A stretch of DNA of 64,000 bases from Burkholderia cepacia (GTDB lineage Bacteria > Pseudomonadota > Gammaproteobacteria > Burkholderiales > Burkholderiaceae): assembly GCF_001718835.1 (NCBI RefSeq), contig NZ_CP013443.1, positions 1,054,001 to 1,118,000 of the forward strand, given 5' to 3'. The notes beneath the pieces are model-generated. The model made no database searches. It saw only the letters and a list, made by a program, of their open reading frames with translations, and was not told the origin of the DNA. Made by a program: the position numbers and the translations under genes. Below, in pieces: positions 23,924 to 33,011 of this stretch (its first letter is position 1; every line of letters starts with the position of its first letter).

Positions 23924-26617
23924 TCAGGCGAGCGCCTTCTCGACGATCTCGCGCACGTCGCGCGATTTCGCGCCCGCGGCGACCTGCTCGAGCGCTTCGC
24001 GCATCCGGTCGCGCAATGCGGGCGTGAAGCGGCGCCACAGTTCGAGCGAGCGGGCGAGGCGCGCCGCGACCTGCGGGTTGATCGCGTCGAGCGCGAGCAC
24101 CTGTTCGGCCCAGAATGCATAACCCGAGCCATCCGCCGCGTGGAATTGCGCGGGGTTGGCCGCGCAGAAGCTGAAGATCAGCGAACGGGCCCGATTCGGA
24201 TTCTTCAGGTTGAACGCAGGGTGCGCGAGCAGCTTGCGAACCTTCGCGAGCGTCGGCTGCGCGGGCGTCCCGCGTTGCGCGGCCTGCATCGCGAACCATT
24301 TGTCGATCACGAGCGCTTCCTTCTCGAAGCGGCGGTAGAAATCGTCGAGCGCGTGCTCGGCCGGTTCGTTCGCGCCGGCGGCCGCGGCGGACAGCAGCGC
24401 GCCGAGTGCGGCCGCGCGATCGGTCATGTTGTTCGCCGCGTCGTATTGCGCGGTCGCGAGGCGCACGGCATCGGCCGGATCCTCGAGCTCGGCGAGATAC
24501 GCGAGCGCGAGGTTCTTCAGCGCACGGCGGCCGGAAGCGTCGGGCGTCGGTTCGTAGGCGCCGGGCGTCTGGTGCTGCTCGTACGCGGCGAGCCAGTCTG
24601 CGCGCAGTGCGGTGGCGAGCTGGCGGCGCACGAACTGGCGCGCGCGATGCACGGCGGCCGGATCGGCTTCCGCCATCTGGTCGGCGAGGTAGGTTTCCGA
24701 CGGCAGCGTCAGCGCGAGCTCGCGGAACGCCGGCGACAGCGTCGCGTCGGTCAGCACGCGGCGGAATGCAGCGACGAAATTCTCGCCGAGCGTGAGCGGC
24801 TCGTTCGCGGCGGCACGCGCGGCGAGCGTCAGCAGCGCGCGTGTCGCGAGGCGCTGGCCGGCTTCCCAGCGGTTGAACGGATCGCTGTCGTGCGCGAGCA
24901 GGAACGCGAGGTCGTCGTCGCTGTAGTCGTACTCGACGATCACCGGCGACGAGAAGTTGCGCAGCAGCGACGGCAGCGGTTGTTCCGGCACGTCGACGAA
25001 CGTGAAGGTCTGTTCGGTATCGGTGAAGTCGAGCACGCGCGTCGTGCCCGCCGCGGCGGCTTCGCCGTCGAGGCGCAGCGGCAGGTCGCGGCCGTCGCGG
25101 CCGATCAGGCCGATCGCGAACGGGATCAGCAGCGGCCCTTGCTGCGTTTCGCGCGCGGCCGGCGATGCGTCGCCGTAGCCCTGCGCGAGCGTGACGGTAT
25201 AACGACGCGCGGCGGCGTCGTACGCGGTGCGCACGGACACGCGCGGCGTGCCGGCCTGGCTGTACCAGCGCTCGAACTGCGCGAGGTCGCGCCCGTTCGC
25301 GTCGGCCATCGCGTGGCGGAAGTCGTCGCAGGTCACGGCGTGCCCGTCGTGGCGCTTGAAATACAGGTCCATCCCCTTGCGGAAGCCGTCGCGGCCGAAC
25401 AGCGTCTGGTACATCCGCACGACTTCCGAGCCTTTCTCGTAGACGGTCATCGTGTAGAAGTTGTTGATCTCGACGTAGCTCTCCGGGCGCACCGGGTGCG
25501 CCATCGGGCCCGCATCCTCGGCGAACTGCAGCTGGCGCAGCACCCGCACGTCCTCGATGCGCTTGACCGCGCGGGCCGCCGAATCGATCGCGTCGCCCGC
25601 GGCCATGTCGGCCGAGAATTCCTGGTCGCGGAACACCGTCAGCCCTTCCTTCAGGCTCAGCTGGAACCAGTCGCGGCAGGTCACGCGGTTGCCGGTCCAG
25701 TTGTGAAAGTACTCGTGGCCGACCACCGATTCGATGTTCGCGAAATCGGTGTCGGTCGCGGTCTCGGGGTTCGCCAGCACGTACTTCGTGTTGAAGATGT
25801 TGAGCCCCTTGTTCTCCATCGCGCCCATGTTGAAGTCGCCGACCGCGACGATCATGAAGCGGTCGAGATCGAGCTCGAGGCCGAAGCGCTTCTCGTCCCA
25901 GCGGATCGAATGGATCAGCGAATCCATCGCGTGACGCGTCTTGTCGAGGTCGGCCGGTTCGACCCACACCTGCAGCAGCTTTTCCTTGCCCGAGCCGGTC
26001 GTGATCTTTTCCTCGATCGCGACGAGCTTGCCCGCGACGAGCGCGAACAGGTAGCTCGGCTTGCGGAACGGGTCTTCCCACTTCGCGAAGTGGCGGCCGT
26101 CGGGCAGGCCGCCGCAATCGACGAGGTTGCCGTTCGACAGCAGCACCGGGTAGGCGGCCTTGTCGGCGCGCAGCGTCACCGTGTACGACGCCATGACGTC
26201 CGGGCGATCGAGGAAGTAGGTGATGCGGCGAAAGCCTTCGGCTTCGCACTGCGTGAAGAAGTTGCCGCTCGAGACATAGAGACCCGACAGCGTCGTATTC
26301 TGGTCGGGCGCGCATGCGCTTTCGAGCGTCAGCTCGAATGCGTCGGGGACGTTCTCGACGGTCAGCCCGTGCTCGTGCGCGCGCACGGCGCCGTGCGGCG
26401 CGCCATCGACCCATGCGCCGACGAATTCGAGCGCTTCGCCCATCAGTTCCAGGTGCGGCGCGGGCGCGGCGTCCGGATTGCGGCGCACGCGCATCGTATT
26501 CCTGACGATCGTGCGGGCCGGCGCGAGATCGAACTCGAGCGCGACGGTATCGATGAGGAAGGCCGGCGGCGTATAGTCGGCGCGGCGGATCACGGTGGAG
26601 GAAGCGTTGTCGGACAT
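23924..26617 (-). CDS. pepN: Aminopeptidase N (M1 family zinc metallopeptidase)
   Basis: 897 aa. It removes N-terminal residues from peptides in the cytosol. The exopeptidase motif GAMEN is at 265-269, the zinc site is H301-E-x3-H305 with E324 (SLKEGL), and the C-terminal half is the long helical domain of proteobacterial PepN. The start MSDNASSTVIRR is preferred over an ATG 69 bases upstream, because the extra residues are Pro/Ala-rich and unlike the family; no clear Shine-Dalgarno supports either. It is divergent from the lipoprotein gene. Confidence 0.95.
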   Translation of the reverse strand: MSDNASSTVIRRADYTPPAFLIDTVALEFDLAPARTIVRNTMRVRRNPDAAPAPHLELMGEALEFVGAWVDGAPHGAVRAHEHGLTVENVPDAFELTLESACAPDQNTTLSGLYVSSGNFFTQCEAEGFRRITYFLDRPDVMASYTVTLRADKAAYPVLLSNGNLVDCGGLPDGRHFAKWEDPFRKPSYLFALVAGKLVAIEEKITTGSGKEKLLQVWVEPADLDKTRHAMDSLIHSIRWDEKRFGLELDLDRFMIVAVGDFNMGAMENKGLNIFNTKYVLANPETATDTDFANIESVVGHEYFHNWTGNRVTCRDWFQLSLKEGLTVFRDQEFSADMAAGDAIDSAARAVKRIEDVRVLRQLQFAEDAGPMAHPVRPESYVEINNFYTMTVYEKGSEVVRMYQTLFGRDGFRKGMDLYFKRHDGHAVTCDDFRHAMADANGRDLAQFERWYSQAGTPRVSVRTAYDAAARRYTVTLAQGYGDASPAARETQQGPLLIPFAIGLIGRDGRDLPLRLDGEAAAAGTTRVLDFTDTEQTFTFVDVPEQPLPSLLRNFSSPVIVEYDYSDDDLAFLLAHDSDPFNRWEAGQRLATRALLTLAARAAANEPLTLGENFVAAFRRVLTDATLSPAFRELALTLPSETYLADQMAEADPAAVHRARQFVRRQLATALRADWLAAYEQHQTPGAYEPTPDASGRRALKNLALAYLAELEDPADAVRLATAQYDAANNMTDRAAALGALLSAAAAGANEPAEHALDDFYRRFEKEALVIDKWFAMQAAQRGTPAQPTLAKVRKLLAHPAFNLKNPNRARSLIFSFCAANPAQFHAADGSGYAFWAEQVLALDAINPQVAARLARSLELWRRFTPALRDRMREALEQVAAGAKSRDVREIVEKALA

Positions 26618-26803
26618 GGTCGTCGAGATCGGTGGAGTGGGGGACGGGCCCGCGGCACGGGCCGGGCGAACCGGGCCATTGTACAAAGGCTTGCGGCTGC
26701 GTGCCGGGCGAACTTTTTACCGGTTCCGGGAGTCCGCGTATTATCGGCATCCCGACCGTTTCGCGCGACGCGACGGGCGGGTGACGGATTGACGAGGACG
26801 ATC

Positions 26804-27499
26804 ATGAGACGCGAACGGATTTTTCGCGGTGCGGGCTGGGCGGCGGTGCTGTGCGTGGCGCTGCTGACGGGCTGCACCAGCTACGTGACGACCCAGGTCA
26901 CGGCCTTCTCCGACTGGAGCGGCAGCGACGCGACACGCACCTATGCGTTCACCCGCACCGATGCGCAGAAGAACAGCATCGAGCAGTCGACCTACGAGCC
27001 GATCGTCGCGAACGAACTGTCCACGTATGCGTTCCGGCAGGTGCCGCAGGCGAGCGCCCGCTACCTGGTCGGGCTGACCTACGGCGTCGGCAGCGACCTG
27101 GTGGCGGTGCCGACGCCGGTCTATTACGACCCCTGGTTTCCGGGGCCGTACTGGCGGCGCGGCCCGTGGGGCCCGTGGGGGCCCTGGGGGCCGATGCCGG
27201 CCGGTTATGTCGCGCAGACGTACCAGGTGTTCGACTACACGCTCGGCATCCGCATCACCGAGCGCGCGACGGGCAAGGAGGTCTACAACGTGTCCGCGCG
27301 CACGACCGGCGACAATGGCACGCTGCTGTACGCGATGCCGTTCCTCGCACGCAGCGCGCTCGCCGATTTCCCGCTGTCGAACGGCGCGGTCCGCTCGGTC
27401 CGGCTGCCGGTCGACAAGCGAGGCGGCCCGGCGGCACCGGCCGCCAACGAGCGCGCGGTGCCGGCTGCGCCCGCGTCAGGCGCGGCGGCGGTCAAGTAG
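26804..27499 (+). CDS. DUF4136-like lipoprotein with GPW repeats
   Basis: 231 aa. The signal peptide ends in the lipobox LLTGC with C24 as lipidated Cys, and position +2 is Thr, favouring outer-membrane sorting. The body matches the DUF4136 pattern (TYAFTRTDAQKNSIEQSTYEPIVANEL and YTLGIRITERATGKEVYNV). In the middle is a short proline-rich loop of repeated GPWGPWGP units encoded by a G-run-rich tandem repeat. The C terminus is Ala/Pro-rich. Function is unknown for the family. Likely monocistronic. Confidence 0.8.
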   Translation: MRRERIFRGAGWAAVLCVALLTGCTSYVTTQVTAFSDWSGSDATRTYAFTRTDAQKNSIEQSTYEPIVANELSTYAFRQVPQASARYLVGLTYGVGSDLVAVPTPVYYDPWFPGPYWRRGPWGPWGPWGPMPAGYVAQTYQVFDYTLGIRITERATGKEVYNVSARTTGDNGTLLYAMPFLARSALADFPLSNGAVRSVRLPVDKRGGPAAPAANERAVPAAPASGAAAVK

Positions 27500-27548
27500 C
27501 AGGCGATGGCGGCGCCGCGGCCGCCGGCCGGCCGCCGCGCCGCGCGGG

Positions 27549-28121
27549 TCATGCCCCGACACCGAACAGCGCCAGCGCGCCGAGCACGACGAACAGCACG
27601 GCGGCGATCCCGTGCACGAGCCTGGTCGGCAGACGGTGCGCGAAGCGGTCGCCGAGCAGGATCGCGGGCACGTTCGCGAGCATCATCCCGAACGTCGTGC
27701 CGGCCACGACACCGATGTAGTCCTGGAAGCGCGCGGCCAGCGCAACGGTCGCGATCTGCGTCTTGTCGCCCATTTCGGCGAGGAAGAACGCGACGAGGGT
27801 CGCACCGAACACGCCGAGCCGCGAACGGTTGGCATTGGCCTCGTCGGCGTCGAGCTTGTCCGGCACGAGGATCCACAACCCCATCGCGATGAACGAGAAC
27901 GCGAGTGCCCAGCGCATGATCGACGGCGTGACGAGCGCACCGAGCCATTCGCCGAGCGCGCCGGCGAAACCGTGGTTCACGAGCGTCGCGACGAGCACGC
28001 CGAGAATGATCGGCACCGGCTTGCGATAGCGCGCGGCCAGGACGAGGGAAAGCAATTGGGTCTTGTCGCCGATTTCAGCGAGGGCGACGGCGCCGGTGGA
28101 GATCAGGAAGGCTTGGGACAC
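27549..28121 (-). CDS. TMEM165/GDT1 (UPF0016) family manganese exporter
   Basis: 190 aa inner-membrane protein with two inverted repeats of three helices, each carrying the cation-site motif ExGDKT: E16-IGDKT and E116-MGDKT. The family exports Mn2+ (MneA in Vibrio, GDT1/TMEM165 in eukaryotes). The start is taken as GTG at 28121 because residues from SQAFLISTGAVALAEIGDKT match the family N terminus; the upstream open frame lies over the riboswitch and is not coding. A manganese riboswitch upstream agrees with the function. Confidence 0.92.
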   Translation of the reverse strand: MSQAFLISTGAVALAEIGDKTQLLSLVLAARYRKPVPIILGVLVATLVNHGFAGALGEWLGALVTPSIMRWALAFSFIAMGLWILVPDKLDADEANANRSRLGVFGATLVAFFLAEMGDKTQIATVALAARFQDYIGVVAGTTFGMMLANVPAILLGDRFAHRLPTRLVHGIAAVLFVVLGALALFGVGA

Positions 28122-28204
28122 GTATGGGGTTCCGCGGGCCGGTGTTGTGCGTGCGAGCGACGATCCACGGCGCGCCGGGCCCTGATGCGGCGCACTGTGA
28201 ACCA

Positions 28205-28331
28205 TCGGTCTCGCCAGGCCAAGGTGGCTGCGCCCGCCATGGCCGCAAGGCCAAGTCTGTTGACGGACGCCTCCGTCACGATGCGCGCCGGAGGCGCGGG
28301 ACATCGAGCGGAGCGGCTACTCCCCAATGAG
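28205..28331 (-). ncRNA. yybP-ykoY manganese riboswitch
   Basis: On the minus strand the leader contains GGGGAGTAGCC (from 28325) and, about 110 bases later, TGGCGAGACC (28216-28207), the two highly conserved blocks of the yybP-ykoY aptamer. Intervening pairs such as CGCCTCCGGCG and GACGGAGGCGTCCGTC fit its helical arms. It lies about 85 bases ahead of the GDT1 start. Members bind Mn2+ and switch on exporter genes. The expression platform was not resolved. Confidence 0.85.
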
Positions 28332-28337
28332 CGGCGA

Positions 28338-28365
28338 ATTCTAGCACGGTGCGCGCCGCGCGCAA
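28338..28365 (-). promoter_or_regulatory. Promoter of the riboswitch-GDT1 transcript
   Basis: On the minus strand: TTGCGC (28365-28360), a 16-base spacer and TAGAAT (28343-28338). This would place the transcript start near 28331, directly at the aptamer's 5' side. Confidence 0.6.
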
Positions 28366-28409
28366 AAGCGGTTCGGACACCGCATCGCGCGGCGCGCGCC
28401 GGCGTTCGG

Positions 28410-29723
28410 TCAGGCGGCGCGGCGCGCGGTGCCGCGCTCGTGCACGCAGCGGCCGGCCGCATAGGTGCGGTACACCGCGCGGTCGTCGCCGAGCAGCGCG
28501 AACGCGAACAGCAGCTCCTCGAGCGAATCCGCGCGCTTCGTGCGGCGCGCGAGCAGCGGCGTGGCCTGCGGATCGAGCACGACGAAGTCGGCCTCGGTGC
28601 GCGGCGCGAGCGTGCCGACCGTGTCGGCGAGGTCGAGCGCCTGCGCGGCGCCGGCCGTCGCGAGCCAGAACATTCGCGTCGCGGTCAGGTGGTGGCCCGA
28701 CAGCCGCGCGACCTTGTGCGCTTCGTTCATCGTCTGCAGCATCGAGAACGACGTGCCGCCGCCGACGTCGGTCGCGAGCGTGACGGGTACGTCGTGTTCG
28801 CCGGCCTTGTCGAAATCGAACAGCCCGCTGCCGAGGAAGAAGTTCGACGTCGGGCAGTGCGCGACGACGGTGCGCGTCTCGGCCATCCGGCGGCGGTCCT
28901 CGTCGTCGAGGTGGATGCAGTGGCCGTATACCGCGCGCGGGCGCAGCAGCCCGTAGCGGTCGTAGATGTCGAGATAGCTGCGATGGCCGGGGAACAGCTC
29001 GGCCACCCATTTCACCTCGTCGACGTTTTCCGCGACGTGGCTCTGCACGAACACGTCCGGATGGCGGCGCGCGAGTTCGCCGCACGCCTCGAGCTGGGCC
29101 TCGGTCGACGTCGGTGCGAAACGCGGCGTGAGCGCGTACATCTGGCGGCCCTTGCCGTGCCAGCGGCCGATCAGCTCGGTGCTGTCGTCATAGCCGGATT
29201 GCGCGGTATCGCGCAGGAATTCGGGGCAGTTACGGTCCATCAGCACCTTGCCCGCGATCATCCGCAGGTCGCGGGCGTCGCTCGCCGCGAACAGCGCATC
29301 GGCCGACTGCTTGTGCACGGTGCAGTAGACGAGCGCGCTCGTCGTGCCGCAGGCGAGCAGTTCGTCGACGAAGAAGTCGGCCACCTCGCGCGCATGCTCG
29401 GGGTCGCCGAACTGGCGCTCGGTCGGGAACGTGTACTTGTCCAGCCACGGCAGCAGGCCCGGCGCCGGCGACGCGATCATGTCCGTCTGCGGATAGTGGA
29501 TGTGCGTGTCGATGAAGCCGGGCACGATCAGCTTGTCGCGCAGGTCATGGACGATCGCGTCGCGCGCGAGCGTCGCGGCGAGCTGCGCGTACGGGCCGGC
29601 CGCGACGACTTTGCCGTCGTCGACGATCAGGAGGCCGTCGGTCTCGTAGTTCGCGGCCTGGCTCGATTGCGCCGGGTCGCCGTTGAAAGTCAGCAGCTGG
29701 GAACGGAAAGCGGTTTGCGTCAT
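28410..29723 (-). CDS. guaD: Guanine deaminase
   Basis: 437 aa amidohydrolase converting guanine to xanthine. The metal-binding HxH is H74-I-H76 in PGFIDTHIHYPQTD. Further family motifs are SHVAEN, YGHCIHL, and the ATDVGGG segment containing the catalytic Asp. The start MTQTAFRSQ has AGGA about nine bases upstream. It is third in xdhC-ade-guaD; together these lead adenine and guanine to hypoxanthine or xanthine for xanthine dehydrogenase. Confidence 0.95.
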   Translation of the reverse strand: MTQTAFRSQLLTFNGDPAQSSQAANYETDGLLIVDDGKVVAAGPYAQLAATLARDAIVHDLRDKLIVPGFIDTHIHYPQTDMIASPAPGLLPWLDKYTFPTERQFGDPEHAREVADFFVDELLACGTTSALVYCTVHKQSADALFAASDARDLRMIAGKVLMDRNCPEFLRDTAQSGYDDSTELIGRWHGKGRQMYALTPRFAPTSTEAQLEACGELARRHPDVFVQSHVAENVDEVKWVAELFPGHRSYLDIYDRYGLLRPRAVYGHCIHLDDEDRRRMAETRTVVAHCPTSNFFLGSGLFDFDKAGEHDVPVTLATDVGGGTSFSMLQTMNEAHKVARLSGHHLTATRMFWLATAGAAQALDLADTVGTLAPRTEADFVVLDPQATPLLARRTKRADSLEELLFAFALLGDDRAVYRTYAAGRCVHERGTARRAA

Positions 29724-29879
29724 GACGAATGGTCCTGCGTGGAAAAAACGATCAGCGTGGTGCGAGCGGCGGCGCGGGGTGGGTTGCGACGGCCCGCGCC
29801 GCCTCGGATATCAATCGGAAAAGCGTTCCTCACGGTCGGTCGCCGTGACCGCGGCAGTCCGCATTCGTCGGTCGCCTCG

Positions 29880-30905
29880 TCAGGCGGCCTGCCAGTACGC
29901 GTCGAGGCGCGCGTACAGTGCGTCGCGCTGCGCCGGTTCGATGAACGACGCCTCGAAGCCGTTGCGGATCACCGCATGGACTTCGGCGTCCGTGAGTTGC
30001 AGCCCTTCGGTCGTCGCGAAGTAGTTCTCATTGACGTAGCCGCCGAAATAGGCCGGATCGTCGGAGTTGATCGTCACCGCGACACCGCGATCGAGCAGCG
30101 CCTTCAGCGTGTGCTTCGCCATGTCGTCGAACACGCACAGCTTCAGGTTCGACAGCGGGCAGACGGTCAGCGCGGTGCGCGATTTGGCGAGGCGTTCGAC
30201 GAGCGCCGCGTCTTCGATGCTGCGCACGCCGTGGTCGATCCGGTCGACCTTCAGCACGTCGAGCGCTTCGTAGATGTACGCGGGCGGGCCTTCCTCGCCG
30301 GCATGCGCGACGAGCTTCAGCCCGAGCGCGCGCGCCTTGTCGAACACGCGCGCGAACTTCGTCGGCGGATGGCCGAGTTCGGACGAGTCGAGGCCCACGC
30401 CGATCAGGCGATGGCGATAGCGCTCGAACAGCGGCAGCGCGGATTCGAACGTCGCGAGCGCGTCCTCTTCGGACAGGTGGCGCAGGAAGCACAGAATCAG
30501 CCTGCTCGACAGCCCGCGCTGCTCGTAATCGGCGAGCGCGCGCTCGATGCCCGCGACGACCGTCTCGATCGGGACGCCGCGCTCGGTGTGCGTCTGCGGA
30601 TCGAAGAACAGTTCGGTGTGGACGACGTTGTCGGCGAGCGCGCGTTCGCAGTACGCGGCCGTCATGTCGTAGAAATCCTGTTCGGTCAGCAGCACGCTCG
30701 CGCCTGCGTAATAGATGTCGAGGAACGACTGCAGGTCGGTGAACGCGTACGCGGCGCGCAGCGCGTCGATCGAGTCGTACGCGAGCTTCACGCCGTTGCG
30801 CTGCGCGAGCGCGAAGATCAGCTCGGGCTCGAGCGAGCCTTCGATGTGGATATGCAGCTCCGCTTTCGGCGCGCGGGCAATCTTGTCCTTGAATGTCGGG
30901 GTCAT
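29880..30905 (-). CDS. Adenine deaminase of the adenosine-deaminase-like family
   Basis: 341 aa. The zinc site begins H18-I-H20 (KAELHIHIEGSLEP), with HAGEEGPP in the middle and NSDDPAYFGGY near the C terminus. The segments FYDMTAAY, SSELGHPP and HAGEEGPPAYIYEALD resemble the Pseudomonas PA0148-type enzymes, shown to deaminate adenine, and differ from E. coli adenosine deaminase. The context with guanine deaminase and xdhC also favours a free base. Automatic annotation will probably say adenosine deaminase (add). Confidence 0.8.
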   Translation of the reverse strand: MTPTFKDKIARAPKAELHIHIEGSLEPELIFALAQRNGVKLAYDSIDALRAAYAFTDLQSFLDIYYAGASVLLTEQDFYDMTAAYCERALADNVVHTELFFDPQTHTERGVPIETVVAGIERALADYEQRGLSSRLILCFLRHLSEEDALATFESALPLFERYRHRLIGVGLDSSELGHPPTKFARVFDKARALGLKLVAHAGEEGPPAYIYEALDVLKVDRIDHGVRSIEDAALVERLAKSRTALTVCPLSNLKLCVFDDMAKHTLKALLDRGVAVTINSDDPAYFGGYVNENYFATTEGLQLTDAEVHAVIRNGFEASFIEPAQRDALYARLDAYWQAA

Positions 30906-30923
30906 GGCGTCGTTCTTGGTCGG

Positions 30924-31928
30924 TCAGTAGGGGGTGGAAGCCAGTGCAGCCGCGTTCGCCTCGACGGCTTGCAGCAATTGCGCAGCCACCGAGATCGCGA
31001 TCACTTCGGGTGCCTTGTCGACGATGCCTTCGACACCGATCGGGCAGCGCATCCGCGCGACCTGGGCCGGGTCGATGCCGATCGCCGCGAGGCGATGATC
31101 GAACTGCACGCGTTTGGCGTGCGAGCCGGTCATCCCGAAGTATGCATAGTCGCCGCGCCGCAGGATGCGCTCGGCCAGCACGAAATCGAATGCGTGGTCG
31201 TGCGTCATCACGACGAAGTAGGACTGCGGCGGCGCCGTGTCGACGGCGTCGGCCGGCGCAGCGGCCGCCTCGATCGCGAGGTTGCCGATGCCGGCGAGCG
31301 CGTCGGCAGGCGGGAACACCGCATCGGGCCCGTCGATCCAGCGCACGCGGCACGGCAGCGTCGCCAGTACCTTCACGAGCGCGGTGCCGATGTGCCCGGC
31401 GCCGAACAGCACGACGGGGAACGCATACGGCGCGATCGTTTCGGTCATCAGCGACACGCCGCCGGTTTCCCACAGCAGGCAGTCGGCACGCGCGGCTTCC
31501 GATTCGGGCTCGCTCAACAGCGGCGCGCCCGGCGAGGGGCCGAATGATACGCTACGCACGGTCGCGGCGCCGGCCGCGACACGCTTCGCGAGCGACATGA
31601 TCCAGCCGAGATCGCCGACGTCGAGCCGCTCGAACGCGAGTACGACGGCGCCGCCGCAGCACTGGCCGAGGCTCGGGCCGAGCGCGAGCCGCTCGAGCCG
31701 GCGCGCGTGCGGCACGTGCGCGCCGTCCTTCAGCAGATGCCGCGCGATCTCGATCGCCTTCCACTCCAGATGACCGCCGCCGATCGTATGGCGGGCCGTG
31801 TCGCGCGTGACGAGCATCTTGGTGCCGGCTTCGCGCGGCGCGGAGCCGTCGGTGTGCGCGACCGTCACGAGCACGGCCGCTTCGCCGTGCGCGAGCAGTT
31901 GCTGCAGATCGCCGAGCCAGGCTTCCAT
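30924..31928 (-). CDS. xdhC: XdhC, xanthine dehydrogenase molybdenum cofactor insertion protein
   Basis: 334 aa. The N-terminal XdhC/CoxI domain (about 1-95) has VTVAHTDGSAPREAGTKMLV and GGGHLEWKA. A conserved GQCCGG lies near 100, and the C-terminal Rossmann domain begins VVLFGAGHIGTALVKVL (about 170). XdhC binds and sulfurates Moco for xanthine dehydrogenase. It heads xdhC-ade-guaD, 18 bases from the next gene. xdhA and xdhB, often directly upstream, are not in this window. Confidence 0.92.
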   Translation of the reverse strand: MEAWLGDLQQLLAHGEAAVLVTVAHTDGSAPREAGTKMLVTRDTARHTIGGGHLEWKAIEIARHLLKDGAHVPHARRLERLALGPSLGQCCGGAVVLAFERLDVGDLGWIMSLAKRVAAGAATVRSVSFGPSPGAPLLSEPESEAARADCLLWETGGVSLMTETIAPYAFPVVLFGAGHIGTALVKVLATLPCRVRWIDGPDAVFPPADALAGIGNLAIEAAAAPADAVDTAPPQSYFVVMTHDHAFDFVLAERILRRGDYAYFGMTGSHAKRVQFDHRLAAIGIDPAQVARMRCPIGVEGIVDKAPEVIAISVAAQLLQAVEANAAALASTPY

Positions 31929-32374
31929 CAGCGCGCTCCCGGACGGTCGGCGCAGGATGCGCGGCGCGGGCGAGGTGCGCCGCCGAATGAGCCGCTGAAT
32001 GAGCCGCCAAATGCGGCGCGGACGCCATGAGGGTGACGGATGCGGATGGTTTGCGTTGTCATGATGAATCCAGTCGACATTGCGGATCGGGCGCGCGTTA
32101 CGCAGGGGTGGCGAGACCGCCTGGCCTCGCGCACGTAGATCGCCATCCAGCACGCACGATAGCACTGCAAAAAGGCCGGAAGATCGTCCGGCGTTGATGC
32201 GCGCTATCAGACGGCGATCATGTCGATCATAGGCCCGTCGCGGGACGATGCGGGTCCGGCGGCCCGCAGCCGGGCCGGGACGCAGGCGTGGCGGGGCTGG
32301 GCGGGGAGCGACGGTGAAGCGGGGCGGGAGGCGGTCTGCCCGGTAAGGCGCGCCGCAAAGGGGTAGGTGTTTAC
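31929..32374. other. 446-base region upstream of xdhC without clear genes
   Basis: Frames across it have no Shine-Dalgarno and are low-complexity (Ser/Gly/Arg). Close to xdhC is a short direct repeat containing GAGCCGC in two copies. The purine-operon promoter should lie here but no convincing sigma70 pair was found. No remnant of xdhB could be recognised by eye. Confidence 0.5.
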
Positions 32375-32458
32375 GCGGGGCCGGCGAGGTGCGGCCGGCC
32401 AAGCGCGGCCGGCGAGGTGCGGCCGGCCACGCGTGGCCAGTGAGATGCGGCCGGCAGT
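32375..32458. repeat. Three tandem 28-bp GC-rich repeats
   Basis: Units at 32375-32402, 32403-32430 and 32431-32458. Units 1 and 2 are nearly identical; unit 3 has diverged. Each contains two GGCCGGC-like cores, and a further GGCCGGCC lies after unit 3. It sits 40 bases past the dsbB stop codon, between dsbB and the purine operon, both on the minus strand. Confidence 0.75.
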
Positions 32459-32498
32459 TGCGGCCGGCCGCGGCCGCGCGCGCGGAACCGGTCGCGGC

Positions 32499-33011
32499 TC
32501 AGCCCGCGAGCTTGCGACGATGGCGCCAGAGGCTCGCGACGACGGCAACCAGGATCGCGGCGAAGCCGATCAGCGCCCAGCCGGGCAGCAGGATGCCGAG
32601 GATCGGCGGGTAGACGGTCTCGCACAGCCCCGCGACCTTGAACATGCCGGGGAACCACTGCGCGGGCGGCAGGCTGTCGACGATCGGCTGCAGCGTGTCG
32701 AAGCCGCAGCTGAAGCCCGGATTCATCTGGATCGACAGATGCCGGGCGGCCGTGCCGACGCCGCCGGCGGCGGCGATCGCGATCAGCAGCTCGAGCACCC
32801 AGACGACGCGCCAGTTGCGGATCCCCGCGGCCAGGAACGCGAAGATCCCGATCGCACAGAAGAAGTAGCGCTGGATGATGCACAGCGGGCAGGGGTCTTC
32901 GTTCTTCACGTACTGCAGGTAGAGCGCACCGGCCAGCAGGGCGATGCACACCCAGCCGAGCAGCATCAGCAGGCGGCGTTCGCGGCGGATTGCGAGCGTG
33001 TAGTCGTTCAT
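32499..33011 (-). CDS. dsbB: Disulfide bond formation protein DsbB
   Basis: 170 aa, four membrane helices. It reoxidises DsbA and passes electrons to quinone. The first cysteine pair is C41-PL-C44 (DPCPLCIIQRYFF); the second pair is C102 (FSCGF) and C130 (AGLCET) in the periplasmic loop. All four redox Cys are present and the length is standard. AGGAA precedes the ATG by about ten bases. It stands alone. Confidence 0.95.
   Translation of the reverse strand: MNDYTLAIRRERRLLMLLGWVCIALLAGALYLQYVKNEDPCPLCIIQRYFFCAIGIFAFLAAGIRNWRVVWVLELLIAIAAAGGVGTAARHLSIQMNPGFSCGFDTLQPIVDSLPPAQWFPGMFKVAGLCETVYPPILGILLPGWALIGFAAILVAVVASLWRHRRKLAG

Noticed and set aside
27207..31547. 1446-aa plus-strand frame
   Set aside because: Runs antisense to the GDT1 gene, riboswitch, guaD and adenine deaminase; His/Arg-rich composition with no domains.
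32375..32458. CRISPR-like array
   Set aside because: Repeats are directly adjacent, with no spacers of unique sequence and no cas genes.
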